Shown: positions 49,052-61,965, counted from the stretch's first letter. The stretch is DNA of 64,000 nt from Fistularia commersonii (GCA_037954325.1 JBBMNZ010000028.1:12675501-12739500); one strand, 5' to 3'. Notes: generated by a model from the sequence alone, not told the origin. Program-made: numbers and translations.

Positions 49052-52000
49052 CAATTTCTAAAATCAACATGCAAAAATTATGTAGATTTGTATATTCTGT
49101 CCTATGAGTCGCATTTCATGCAAGCAACTGTTGCCGCTTCTCACAAAGCAGTTACAATTGCATGCACCATCTGATAAGGCTCAAAGGATTAACTGCTACT
49201 TTTCTTGTGATTCATAACTCTCAGACAAAACTGTAAGCTTATCACAAAATGGATCTCAGTTGATTTGTTATCCACTACATCAGCATTGTCTAAGTTCACC
49301 CAGTCAGCATGCAAATCATGTAAAGTGCAGAGAAGGGTGGGTATGAAGGTTATAATTTCAAAGGAATATATGTGCTTAAATTAGAGCGTGGCATGGTGTG
49401 GCTGGGGGTGGGGGGCAATTTTCTGAGGCTCTGGGGCCTCTGGCCAGCAATTGGCTGTGTCTTGTACTAACACACATAACCTTTCCACCGCTTGTGACGG
49501 GTGGTTCTGATGTGGCTGACCACACTGCCTTGATGACGGGGTTTCATGTGTTCCTTGACCCTGACCATAATGGACAACTTTTGCCCGCCGGAAGAAAATT
49601 ACAGCCCCTTTGGAATGTTGCTGTTATTATTTTTCCTGCTTCGTATAAAATAGACAAGAACATATAAACGTGTAAGCCATTTTAAAACCGTTGCAACTTA
49701 CATCTGCAAATGGAAATGTTCTTGGTTGTCTCTGTAAGAGGGAAATAGATGATTAGCTGGGAGTGTGGATGAGTGTATGGGGAGGTTCCACTGAATTGGA
49801 CAAGAATAATCAACACATTTAGCTAATTCCTTCCTCCCTGACCGCCTACTTATTCCTCAATTTCCACCCTTGCTAGGATGAATCTGTCATTTATGGTTCG
49901 TTAGATGCTGAGGAATTGGATGCTAGCTGTGCAATTAATGAATTGCATATAGTTTCAGTTTTTGAGGAACACATGTCACTAGTTTCAAAACCAAGTTTTG
50001 ACATGGTCATTTATGACCATGACATAAATGTATACATCATTTTCTAAGTGAGTAAACTCCTCATAAAGAACTTTATAAATCATCCTCAAAAGGGCATGTC
50101 CCTAAGATTCATTAAAACAAACCTGATCATGCTGATAAAAAAAACTAAAAGAGAAAACAAAGCTTAATCTGTATGAAATGATATTGCCAGAACAATTTGA
50201 ATAATTTGGGAAAATTTGATAGAGTCTGTGAGAAACTAAATAGAATTACCACATGGATCAACACTAATAGTAAAGCTGGTTTGGCTCCAGGAGGAACAAC
50301 AGCTGTTGTAAGCTATGAGCTTGACACAACATAAAACTCTGGCCAACAATCAACTTTGAGGAAAACAGTATCCCAGTTGTGTACAGGTGGCAGAGCTGAG
50401 CTGTTTCAGCCCTGGGAAGCGAAAATCCTTATAGGGATTTAAATCACAAGTTTTTTTTTTCTTTCAGATGGAAAGAGGATTTTTTTCTGGTACTTTGGTC
50501 CTTTTTTGAAGTGTGTAGATAAAGATCACTGAGATTAGCACAGCTTGAATCAAGGGGTTGACTCTGGAGGGGGACGGGCCAGAGCGGTATCGTTGATGAT
50601 TGTATCTGGAGTGGAGGATCAAAGGAGAGGTGGCTGAGCCCCCAAGGGATGCTATTGCCTCCTGTTGGTCTTACCTCACCTCACCTGGCCCGTCCGGTGT
50701 GCATTTGCAGAGGAGAAAGGGAGAAGAGACAGAAAAATTCCTGTTATTCGGTGACAGAAGAAAAAGAAAGCATTTAGAGAATTCCATTCAATTTTAAACC
50801 TCTCCACATGCTATTAAACTCAGAAAAGCTTTCACTGTGGGCAACCCTGGATCCATTACTTAAATGTATTTGCTTTTGCGCAACTCTTATTCCTTGTGCG
50901 GATATTTTGCACACCATGAATTTTACGTGCCATTTAAAGGTTTCTGTCACACCTACCTTCTGCAGATATTCCGTGACATAAAAGTGGTTTTGTATATGTC
51001 TTCGAGACTACGGTATTTTCCAAGTAAAGCAAACAAAATAGTTCAGACAGATTTCCTACCACATGGAGACACTTGAAGAAGTATATTGTATACATATATT
51101 GTTATTTCATTAATGTAAACAGGTCCTCATTTGGAAAATGCTTAAAATTTTGTCCGCTTTCATATTCACATAGGATGCAGCAGATGTTATTGTCCAACCA
51201 GCATTATCTAAAGGCAAAGTATGTTGCTTTTTGCTGCGAGTGAGGTTGAATAATGCACGTTATCTTCATTTTAGCACTACAGCAGAACATCCATGTACCA
51301 AATGGAGACATTTTTTCAAACAAGAAAAGAAGAAATGTCACAATCGATCATTGGTGGTCAAAAGAGGCACACCATGACAACAAATATATCTCGGAAACCA
51401 TTTCAGCTAATATAACAAACTAAACAAATTTGACTACATGTTAAATGGAAATTTTATATTTTCACCTTTAAAATGTAATGTCATAAATGCATCAGCCAAT
51501 TCCCAGAGGAACTGAAAAGTAAGATATTTCCATCCTGAGATATGAACTGGTCTGTATAAACTGACTCAGATTGCAGTAGCAACAGTTTGCAGTGTGGTCT
51601 TAGAGTTTAGTATACAAATATCTCATTGAATTCAAAAACATATTCATATTCAAACATTTTTACCGTTCAAAATCTTTTGCGACATTGATATTGAATTTTC
51701 ATGTAGGCAAATTTGGAAAACTGGCCTAATATACACTGGCTGAGGCTCATATGTTTACTGAGGTAATGTACTCAAAGACGTATTGATTGACAATATATTT
51801 GAGGGGACAAAAACTATGTTAGATTTAATGCTCAAGGATACTAAAAAAATGTGAATATATTTGGAGTGTCTACTGTTTGTTTGTTTTTATTTCACATACA
51901 AGAAAAAAAATCCTTGAAAATTCACATTACTACATTACTCAAGAAGGAGAAAAATCTAGTAGATCAATAACTTGGCAGTGACATGTGTTCCTGTAAAATT

Positions 52001-52760
52001 ACATTCTGTGTGCTTAAGATAATTATTGCAGGCATTTTCTTTACAATTGAAACATAGCACCATGAAAAAAAATTATGAAGATGATAAATCTAACAACAGA
52101 CAGAAACAGTAATATGAATCACTGTGCGAGTATCTGTACTATTGAACTCTTATTAAGGAAGAATTATTCTACATATGCTTCCTGCTCACACTCTTGCAGT
52201 CTTTGAGATACTGATCACAGCTCTACAACATGAGCTTTGCTGCACTGACAGAAAGAAGCTGAATCTTTACAGAAACCTAAGGTGATTCCAGAGGTCAATT
52301 CGAGAATGTCCTCTTACTTTAACATGTCCAAAATTTATCCTTGTTGCATCCTTGTTGCAGTATAGAAAAAAATCTAAGAGAGAAAATACCTCTGAGAAGA
52401 GGTATGTCTGTATGTCATGTTTAAACTATTGTTCTGTTTGTATTATTGGCATGACAGCCAACTGTTTATAACAAAATGAGGTATATTAAGAAAAATGTAT
52501 CGAAAATATGTACACATAATTTAGAGGTTGGTACTACAGAAATGTTACAATCTTTTTTTGTGTTGATCCTTTTTGATCCTGACTTTGATATAATCAACAT
52601 GTAATACAGACATAAGTAGTTTGTCTGGTAGGAAAATATTGGTTCAAGTTCACAAAATCATTGAATCTGGGATTTTTAATATCCTTGCATCTTACAAAAA
52701 TTAGAATCAGCGATTTATGAACTGTTCTATCAAATGGTGATCTTGTCAACAGGGAACAGG
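49052..52760. other. Non-coding interval
   Basis: No supported exon. It contains a perfect palindrome CATGGTCAT-TT-ATGACCATG at 50002-50021. The GC-richer stretch 50540-50760 could be conserved non-coding sequence. The rest is AT-rich with no recognisable repeat. Confidence 0.35.
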
Positions 52761-52767
52761 TTTAGGA

Positions 52768-53516
52768 AATCTAGAGAGGTGGAGGTATGCGCTGGAAAAG
52801 AGAGGAATGAAGATGAGTTCCAGCAAGAAAGTATATGTGTGTGAATGAGAGGAACCCGAGTGGAACGGTGAAGCTGGAGGATTTCAGGTTCTTGGGGTCA
52901 ACAGTCCAGAGCAGCGGAGAGTGCGGAAATGATATAAAGATACAGGTTCGAGCAGGTTGGAATGGGTGGAGAAAAGTGTCAGGGGTACTATGTGATAGAA
53001 GACTATCAGCCAGAATGAAAGGAAAGGTGTAGAAGACAGTGGAGAGACCAGCGATGCTGTATGGCCTAGAAACAGTAACAATGACGAAAAGACAGCAGGC
53101 AGGACTAGAGGTCTAGATGTCGTAGAGATGAAGATGCTAAGGTTCTCTTTGGGAGTGACCAGGAGGGATGGGACCAGGAATGAGTCCAACAGAGGGACAG
53201 CACATGTTGGATGTTTTGGAGAGAAGGTCAGTGAAGCCAGACTGAGATGGTTCAGTCATGTACAAAGGAGGGATTTTTGGACGCAGTGAGAGAGGATATG
53301 AAGGTAGAGGGAGGTGAGAGAGGAGGATACAGAGATTAGGGTTAGATGGAGAGGGTTGATTCGCTGAGGCGACCCTTAAAGGGAAAAGCTGAAAAGAGAA
53401 GAAGAAGAAGAAGAAGAAGAAGAAGAAGAAGAAGAAGAAGAAGAAGAAGAAGAAGAAGAAGAAGAAGAAGAAGAAGAAGAAGAAGAAGACGAAGAAGAAG
53501 AGGAAGAAGAAGAATC
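52768..53516 (+). mobile_element. RTE-like LINE copy 3, 5'-truncated, GAA-tailed
   Basis: On the + strand it begins at the LERWRYALEKRGMK segment, continues with CVNERNPSG, FRFLGSTVQSSGECG and GWNGWRKVSGVLCDRRLSAR (52835-53032), then broken frames including TKRQQAGLE- and RRDFWTQ-like pieces, and finishes LRRPLKGKAEK directly before the GAA array. It has the same gene order as copy 2 but the opposite orientation, and is dead through stops and frameshifts. Confidence 0.85.
53396..53516. repeat. (GAA)n trinucleotide array at LINE 3' end
   Basis: About 38 GAA/AGA units with a single GAC and one GAG interruption. It directly continues the A/G-rich tail of LINE copy 3, so it was probably seeded by that tail. 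One frame reads poly-arginine; this is not a protein. Confidence 0.95.
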
Positions 53517-53881
53517 TTCTATGCTTCTTTTACTGTGATCAATAAGCATTGTGAAATTTTTACAAAACCTTGTTTGCCATAAATCAACCTTGACGGTTAC
53601 AGAGACAATAATCGCTCTAATGGTTTATGTTGATTAAAGGCTCAATGTTTTTGTTTTGCGTATTTAACACTGCATTTATAGGTAAATCAATGTGGGAGAC
53701 ATTGGGCTGCTGCCACCCCTCCTTATAGTCAGTAGTTACTTCATAATATTGCTGTGTTTCAACATGTTTTTGTTGAAAGACTTAACGTCAGCGTCAGTCA
53801 ATCTCTGACTTTAGATTTATAATGAGCAGTAACATGTATGCTCATTTGGAGACAGCAGATTTGTCAGTTTAATTTTATTAT

Positions 53882-54203
53882 ATCCATCCCTCCATACATT
53901 GTCTGCCACTTATCCTGCACTCAGTCACAGGGGATGGCGACTATCCCAGCTGTCATCGGGCGAGAGGCAGAGTACACCCTGGACTGGTCACTAGTCATTA
54001 CAGGGCCACATATACAAGCAGACAACCATTCACTCACTCATTCGGGCGATTTTTCCCTTTTTTTTTCCAATTAACCTACTTCAAGTTTTTGGACTGTGAT
54101 AGGAGACCCACGCAGACACGGGTGAACATGCAAACTCCACACAGAAAGTGTGCCTTTCCTTCATGCTGTGAGGCCACATTAACCACTGCACTACTGTGCC
54201 GCT
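53882..54203 (+). repeat. Common teleost dispersed repeat with tRNA-like end (degenerate)
   Basis: Ordered blocks: ATCCATCCCTCCATACATTG, CTTATCCTGCACTCAG, CTATCCCAGCTGTCATCGGG, ACACCCTGGACTGGTCAC, AACCATTCACTCACTCATTC, TTTTTGGACTGTGATAGGAG, CCACGCAGACACGGGTGAAC, ATGCAAACTCCACACAGAAA and AACCACTGCACTACTGTGCC. Read on the - strand, the last part looks like a tRNA-type A-box region (GTGCAGTGGTTAA). The B-box expected next is absent, so this copy cannot serve as a Pol III promoter. Family assignment needs a repeat library. Confidence 0.7.
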
Positions 54204-54209
54204 CTATTT

Positions 54210-55713
54210 TATAAAATTATTCATTGAAATGCTGGATAATATTTGGGCTTTTGAAATGTCTTTGTCTACTACAGAGGCAAAATGTCAGCTGACCACGTGT
54301 GCACCCACCAAACCCAATGTCATCAATGGGCTAGGCTTTTAAAGCTCTTTTTAGAGACCCCATCATTGCAATGCTGAAATATAAACCCATCAAGTAAGCT
54401 ATTTCTAGGCCTAGTTTCTTCATGTGGTTAAATTTCTATTTTTGCTCTGCCCATAAAGTGTTACTGAATGACATTGTATACCTTACTCTTGTTACAAATT
54501 ATAAGAAGGAAATCATCTGCAGATATGGGGAATCACAGTAGGTTATCGTGACCAGCACAAAGCCAAGCGCAAGTCATGCTGGATGCATATTAAAGCCCCC
54601 GCCCCAAGGATGCATCCCAAAAGGTTTATTTTTGCTCAGCTGTGAATGGTTATAGCGGCAAACCACCATATGGCTGAATGATTGAGTGGTCTTGGTGGAA
54701 AATTGGGACTAAAATTATAGAGGCTGAGCTTGTGTAAAACAGGCCTTTCATTCCCGTTCTTTTCCACAAGTTGATTTGGCAAATACACAAGGTATCTCTG
54801 GGAAGTGGAAATAGAAGATGGCTATATTCATCAGGATACCTGTCACGGGAGTCACCTGCCTTTATTGCAAAACAAACTGCAAAATTTGGGGTGCTTGGAT
54901 GTGGTCTTTTATAGCTCCATCTAAATTCAGAATTGAATTGAAAATGTGTGAAACATTCCCCAACAGTGAAGAGATCAGACTTTTAATATCCTCATACCCT
55001 TTTAAGTGCATGTAATACACAATTTAGAAAAAATATCTTTTCAGATTGAACTCTGAATGAACCATCATCTTCCAAATCAGGAGTGATTACAACTTTTTTT
55101 TACAATTGCATCTGATTTCAGCATGCAGGTGAGCTTGCAGTTTTCAAACAGAATACCGTACTACATTCTGAAGAGTTTTATTTAACCGATTCCTTCTCTG
55201 ACAACTAAAAAACAGAGGTTCTCAAACATTTCAGACTCAACCTTAAAGTACAGGTGACAATGACCCAGCATCCACACCATTCCAGGAAGTGGCATGAGAA
55301 CCAAATGATTAATGTCTTGGAAACGTCATAATATATGCTAAGTATAAAAGTATAATGAGAGAAACAAAATCACACAGGTAGCCTCTAAAATGAAAGAATT
55401 TGTTTAAAAATAAGGATGCTCATTATTTTCAGATCTGCATATATTGCATATGTACTTCTTAAATGTTAAATGAGTTCAAAAAATCATCACTTGTCTTCCT
55501 TTGTGAGGCCGTTATATTAAAGCACTTTGTAACTCTCTTGAAATGTGCAATATTTTTTATAGATAAGTGTTGTGAAAGATGAAAAAGAAATTTGCATTTC
55601 TTCTTCTCATGTTTTCAACTTTAACAGTGATCTGGTTAAACAAAAAAGCAGACATGCAATCTGACAATTGGGAAACAATAGAGAATGTAATAACGACATT
55701 TAATTGGAAAATT
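54210..55713. other. Non-coding interval, nothing recognised
   Basis: AT-rich with one E-box CACGTG near 54294. No exon or repeat was recognised. Confidence 0.35.
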
Positions 55714-56153
55714 AATATACCTGAATACACTTAAAAATGTGTATTTTTGTCAAAAAGGTTAAGAAATCTAGACAACTTGGCCCAAAGTCAATCAAAACCT
55801 TTTTTTGGTTGAGGATGCAGTATTTTGTTAGGTGTACTATGCAATTATCTATCATTGATACGTCACAGTGTTTCCAGCTGGGGCCTTTTTGAGGATTCCA
55901 GCTTACATTTGAGAACGTAGAGAAGTTATAATACTAAACTATATTGATAAGGAATTTTTCAAATGTAAGCTGGAATCCTCAAAACTAGGCCCCAGCTGGA
56001 AATACAGTATCGATGTGCGTTTATTGTAAAACACACTGAACAATTTATTGCAGCCACAATCACATTAAGTTTTGATTGACTGGGACAAATTTTCTAGATT
56101 TTTTTAACCTTTCTGACATAAATACATATCTGTGAGTGTATTCAGGTTTATTC
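55714..56153. mobile_element. Fold-back (long inverted repeat) MITE, 440 bp
   Basis: Left arm 55714-55911 and right arm 55960-56153 are inverted copies with many small differences, around a 48-bp spacer. Matching landmarks are ACCTGAATACACT near both ends, the AAGTCAATCAAAAC / GTTTTGATTGACT pair, CAGCTGGGGCC / GGCCCCAGCTG, and GAGGATTCCAGCTTACATTTG with its complement at the inner ends. No coding sequence. The class is not clear because no firm target duplication was identified. It would form one large hairpin. Confidence 0.85.
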
Positions 56154-56810
56154 ATTCTACAAATAAATGTTGTTCTATAAAGTATATTGTTTTATCATCA
56201 TGTCAATATTGCTTATAATTGTTACAAACCCTTGCCAAACAACACCTGAAAAGATTTTTTTTCCTCGAAGTCAGCCAAGTCCTTTCAACAAGAAAGGCCT
56301 TTGTTCAACAATGGAACTTCAAAAAATATATATTAGGACAGAATAGGACCTGCTTTAGTCTATTACTAGGAATTCCATTAAACATCTGATTAAGATTTGT
56401 TCAGAATGACATTGGATGAACATAAAACTTCACTTAGTAAAGAATAACTGAATTCTCACATGAAACAGTTTTTTTTCTCAGCTAATAAAATTCACTGCTT
56501 TTAAATAAAGAACTACAGATCATATACTTTAAGCCCCTGTTTTCCTGCTGTGCCTTTACATCAGTTTTTGCATCCAAGATTTCTGTCATTTTCCAAACTG
56601 AGTTGTAATGAGGATTTTGTTGTGGCCTGGGAAATGCTGTACTTTTGGTTATGTTTACTTTTCTGCTCCACTTTTGAAAGAGTTAGCAAAGAGATCTAAG
56701 ATAACAGCAGTGATGGACCCTGACCTTTCAACTTGCTCTCCTCAAGCATGAGCTCATCAATCAACTTGGAATATGCGTTTAGTTTAGCTATTGTAATTTC
56801 TCTAAATCTA

Positions 56811-58007
56811 CACTGTATGGCCAAAAGTTTTCACTCACCCATCAAAATAATCGGAGTCAGGTGTTCCAATCACTTCCATGGCCAAGCTGTATAAAATCAA
56901 TAACCTAGACATGCAGACTGTTTTTACAAACATTTGTGAAAGAATGAGTGGGTCTCAGGAGCTCAGTGAATTCCAGCATGGAACTGTGATAGGATGCCAC
57001 CTGTGCAACAAATCCAGTCATGAAATTTCCTCGCTCCTAAATATTCCACAGTCAGTAGGATTATAAGAACGAGGAGGTGTTTCAGAAGTGGTAGGCCACG
57101 TAAAGTGATGGAGCATGGTCAGCAGATGCTGAGGGGCAAGGTGCAAAGAGGTTGCCAACTTTCTGCAGATTCAATCACTACAGACCTCCAAACTTCATGT
57201 GGCCTTCGGATTAGTTGAAGAACAGTGTGCAGAGAATCTCATAGAATGGTTTTCCATGGCCGAGCAGCTGCATCCAAGACACACATTAACAAGTACAATG
57301 CAAAGCATCAGATGCAGTGGCGTAAAGCATGCCGTCATTGGACTCTAGAGCAGTGGAGACACGTTCTCTGGTGTAACAAATCGCACTTCTCCATCTGGGA
57401 ATCTGATGGAGGAGTCTGGGTTTGGTGGTTGCTTGTCTGACTGCATTGTGTAAAGTGTGAAGTTTGGTGGAGGGGAGATTTGGTGGCTTTGTTTTTCAGG
57501 AGCTGGGCTTGGCCCCTTAGTTCCAGTGAAAGGAACTCTGAAAGCTACAGCATACCAATACATTTTGGACAATTCCATGCTCTCAACTTTGTGGGAACAG
57601 TTAGGAGCTAGCCCTTCCCTTTCGAACATGCCTGTGCACTGTGCACAAAGCAAGGTCCATGAAAACATGGATGACAGAATCTGGTGTGAATGAACTTGAC
57701 TGGCCTGCACACAGTCCTGACCTCAACCCGATAGAACACCTAAGGGATGAATTAGAGCGGAGACTGAGAGCCAGGCCTCCTTTTCAAACATCAGTGTGTG
57801 ACCTCACAAAGGTATTTCTGGAAAAATGGTCAAAAATTCCCATAAACACACTCCTGAACCTTATGGACAGCCTACCAAGAAGAGTTGATGCTGTTCTAGT
57901 AGCAAAGGATGGAGCCACGTCATATTGAACCCGGATTAGGAATGGGGCGTCACTTAAGTTCATATACGAGTTAAGGCAGGTGAGCGAATACTTTTGGCCA
58001 TATAGTG
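56811..58007 (+). mobile_element. Tc1/mariner transposon, full length 1197 bp
   Basis: Left end CACTGTATGGCCAAAAGT (56811 on) and the complement of the right end CACTATATGGCCAAAAGT (58007 back) are inverted repeats of about 30 bp. A TA dinucleotide flanks each end (56809-56810 and 58008-58009), exactly as for Tc1/mariner insertions. Both ends are preserved, so the element is complete in structure but its transposase is broken. Confidence 0.92.
56878..57928 (+). pseudogene. Tc1-like transposase, inactivated
   Basis: Pieces in several frames: SGSQELSEFQHGTVIGCHL (DNA-binding region start, 56950 on), HQMQWRKACRHWTLEQWRH with a following CNKSHFSIWESDGGVWVW (57310-57425, around the first catalytic acid), LGPLVPVKGTL (about 57510), and WPAHSPDLNPIEHLRDELER (57700-57760, holding the third catalytic acid), ending INTLLNLMDSLPRRVDAVL and a stop at 57926-57928. 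At least four frameshifts or stops prevent expression. Confidence 0.88.
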
Positions 58008-58009
58008 TA

Positions 58010-61000
58010 TTTCACAGAGTAGTGGACTTGCCTTAAAAGGGACAATGAAGTTCTACTGCAAAATGTCTGGAAAGTGACACTGATGTCAAACATATGTTTC
58101 CCCCAACAGTACAACAGAAATAGGCAGACCTATTTCCAGAGCTGGTTTGCATGCAAGCTCCAAGGACTGATGTTTGCAATCTGGGAGCCACAGAGGTTTT
58201 TTACATGATCAGTAATTCAGAAAGTGGTCCACCAAAGAATTCATCTTGTACTTTGTTTTGCTGTTGCCATGCACTTGCGCTAAAATATCACTGGGTGCAG
58301 TGGGATGGCACCACAACAGCAGAAAGTATGTCAGACATTGTCCAAAACCTCTCAAATGTCCAGAGCAAGAAAGGAAAATATATATATGTATATTTTCAAA
58401 CACAGAGAGTGAAACCAAAAAGCAGCCTGTGGGATAATTAACAGAAATTGGAGGAGCAAATGTTTATTACAGCTGTTAGCATCCAAATAATATCCAGATG
58501 TGAATTTGTTGGACATGTTTTTTCTGGTCGAACAAGCAATTTGAGCCTTATGGAGGATAATCTGAGCGCAAAGTGTCCCTGTGCTCCTGTTGCACTTGTC
58601 TTTCTTCATCTGAATATGAAAACATAACATGATGTTCGCCTGAAAGCCCCTTCAAGTCTTTGAACTCGTGTCTACCTGCCAGGTGTCCTGTGTTTTCTTA
58701 TAGAGGACAGACAAGGATTTGCCCCTCTATTGTACCACAAGAAAAGACTTCTCCATTTTCATTCTGCCTAAAGCAACATCCATTAAAAAGGTTTTGTTCC
58801 TTGACAGAAGCTAGTGAGAGATATTCATCTTTGTCAAAAACCTACCATACATCTAAAGCACGTTAAGTTGTGTTCTTTTCATTTTTGTTCATTATCTGTT
58901 TCCAACAGCAAATTTCTTTCTCAAAAAAAAGCTACACATACATGGGGATGTTTACTTTTCACAACCAGTGGCATCACAGACTTATTTTCCTAGAAAAACA
59001 TTATTCATTATGTCCTGTGTGTTTTGCCGCAGGTTGTACAGAGCTGCCATAATAGACATGCCAGTTTCTCATAGTCTATCAACAACACAGGGCATGTCTT
59101 GGCTGTGACTATTACTTCGAAGCTTAGGGGAAAGATAAACATGTATATACAACACGTTAGTGTAATACCTGGGGCATATTTGGAGAGCGCTGCCTCTTGT
59201 CTTTCGGTTTCAATAAAAGTATGAGGGGAACACATTTTATAAAATGGCAAAGCAAACATACCGACTGTGAAATCAGCAAGGGCTTTTTTCTTTGAGATAA
59301 CATGACAGCATCTAAGCAAGGATTTCCAGGAATATAGGCCTGGCTTTGACTTCCTTGAATCATCATTGAACTGGCTCTGTGTTGAACCGAAGCGTTTCTT
59401 TCTAACAAATTATGAATTATGGTTGCTGATTCGTTCGTGCACCTCCTTAGCATTTTAGTTCTGCTGCAGTTCAAGTTCACCACACATACATATACCTGTC
59501 TTTTTTGTCAGAAAAATGTTTGGAAGAGACCTAAAACAGTTTAACAATTCATTTACAAAATTTCCAGTTATCAAAGAAATACAGTAGTTTGAAGTTTCAT
59601 ATGTCGTCAGAATAATAGGAGGTTAGGCAGTAGAAAATTTTGTGTGGGTAGCGTCCAAGAATCACCATGCCATGGAATGACCCACAACTTGTTTTAAAAT
59701 GTTGTTTGTTTCAGGGAATAAAGATGTAATCTATTCAATATTTAGCTACAGGTTAAGACTTTGGAAGCTTTGGATGGAGTCAGGCTATATTATTGTGTCT
59801 GTGTGCCTTGATAAGGGCACACTGGCTTTAGCCTTGGTCTAGCAGGAGAATGGAATAGCGCTTATGATTATTTGTTTCCCATAATTGTGTCCAGTTTCTA
59901 CAATGATTTCCTTTCTATTAATTTCACCTGTTGATTTTCTGAAAAATCAGGCTGCTAATTGCAAGATGAAGACAAAAATGCAGCATGATGGAGCCAGTAA
60001 AATATATATAAATGAGAAATCAAATAATTGTAACAGTAAATATAATTAACGCAGGAAAGAGAACTACAAACCATTGATTATTATCAAACACAAGAAACTT
60101 CATCGGTAACATGTCAAACATAGTACAAAAGAGTGGAGACGATAACTGGACAGAGGCAGTAATTCCTATAAGCAGATAATTACACAATACGAGACGGAAC
60201 ACCCATTATTCATAAGAAAGACCAAAGACGAGCAATGCTAAAGAAGACTGATTAACATGCACAGATGAGATACATTAGGTCAGAATATCCAATAACAAAG
60301 GGGAACCATACAAAGACAGAAAATTAAAAAGTAAAACAGGATGAGCCACGTTCCCATTTCAAGCATTATGACGGGTTGTCCCACATATTCATAGAGTTCT
60401 GGAACTTTTTCCTTTCATTTGACTCATTCAAAAAATAGTTAGACAGGAAACGCAGTACTATCCTGAAACTGGATTGAAAATATAAAAATAAACAAATGGA
60501 TTAAATGTTCCACAAATCCTTTAAATTTATTTATGGACTTGGGAAGTCTGACTCTCTGATAGGAAAAACCTGAATAGCTGTACTCCATGAACTTCTTTTT
60601 ACTAGACTTGCTGGCATTTTAGACTTTGAGCTTTGCTTGAGATGAATCAGTGTCCAAGGAAAAATTAAACTGAAATATCTGATATGTCGACAATGTGCAC
60701 TTTGGCCTTGCCAACAGTGTAATGGCTTGATTAGGGTGTGTGAGCCATGGTCAGGTACCTTGATGCAGTTTCACTGGCTACAGACACAGAAATATTATAA
60801 GAGACGCTCAAGGCCAGAAGGGGCGAACCCTCAGCTAAATGATCTTCAAAATAATATTGTTGTAACACTTACAAAGGAGGATGGAAATTTCCTCCCGCTC
60901 TCAAAGAATAGCCTCCTAAGCATATAGACCAGACCACACACTGAGCTACTGATTTTCAACAAGTGCAACTATTTTAGGTTGCTGTGGGAGGAAGTCCCTT

Positions 61001-61130
61001 GCATTCCACAGCTTTACCTTATTTCAGGTAATTGTCTTTTAGTGACTCATCAACTTATTTGTATTTCACAAGTGACTTTACACCGGTTAAATTACAGGAG
61101 CACTTTGCACGCCAGAAAGGGGAACGACCA
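58010..61130. other. Non-coding interval
   Basis: No supported exon. Frames at 58151-58441, 59008-59483 and 60727-60927 lack resemblance to known families. No repeat ends were recognised. Confidence 0.35.
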
Positions 61131-61134
61131 GTTT

Positions 61135-61197
61135 TGACGTCATGGAGGGATCACTGTCCCGATGAGACATAAGGGTTTCCCTCGGTTGCTAGGCAAT
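61135..61197. promoter_or_regulatory. CRE palindrome plus RFX X-box
   Basis: TGACGTCA, the full CREB/ATF palindrome, at 61135-61142. GTTGCTAGGCAAT, an RFX X-box-type inverted half-site pair, at 61185-61197. The two are 42 bp apart in otherwise AT-rich DNA. This pairing is typical of active promoters or enhancers (MHC class II-type or ciliary genes), but no start exon was recognised beside it. Confidence 0.45.
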
Positions 61198-61880
61198 GGG
61201 GTTTCAAAACATGGCATTCCACATGGCACACCTCTTTTCAAAGCAACTAACATGCTGTCAAACATACCTGTTGCTTCATCCCATCGTTGAGTAACGATAG
61301 TTATTTTTGTTATCTGTCATAGAACCATGATTATGATTGTGATTGTGAATCATCGCTATGACAACCAAATAATCTCTTGAGGGGAAAGGCAAACCTTTCA
61401 TTGCACTGTTGCTATAACAAATTTTAGATTAAAATACATTGATTGTAACATTAAACTAAGTTTAGGTTATAACATTAAATGGTGTAAAATAGTGTTTGAA
61501 ATATGAATGTCATATGACTACTACAGTAGCAATATTTTTCTCTGAGTAGAGAGTAACTATATAAATGTGTAGGGCTTTTATATTTCAGGTAAACGTGTAG
61601 TTGACTATTGTTTATAGAATGCATATTTTACAGTAGATGCAATATACAATATATTATACATATGGTTAAAGACCGTTAAAAGATGAATGCTATTCATGTG
61701 AAATTGTAAGTCTTGTATCATATTAAATGGTCATTATGCTCACAAACGTTATTGTATTGATTTATTTGAATCTGGGTGAAGTGATTTTTTTTTTGAGCTC
61801 TAGTAGACAATGTCACAAAGTTTTTTAGAATAAAGAATGAATTAACTTGAGTAGTACAGTTAGAATACATTTCCTTTTAA

Positions 61881-61965
61881 CCCTCTCCAGGCAGATGTTG
61901 CAGATTTGCGACAGCTAAATGCTACTTAGCTAATTACGCCACAACTTAATTTGAGCCTGAGAGGG
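61881..61965. mobile_element. piggyBac-like MITE, 85 bp
   Basis: Ends CCCTCTCCAGGC (61881-61892) and GCCTGAGAGGG (61955-61965) are inverted repeats differing by one inserted base. They are bounded on both sides by TTAA (61877-61880 and 61966-61969). TTAA duplication with CCC/GGG termini is the piggyBac signature. No coding capacity. Confidence 0.8.

Noticed and set aside
49390..49680. Open, less AT-rich stretch that could be an exon
   Set aside because: No consistent splice signals with a recognisable protein; left as non-coding.
53346..53582. Frame with a poly-arginine tract
   Set aside because: It is translation of the GAA/AGA array at the end of a dead LINE, not a protein.
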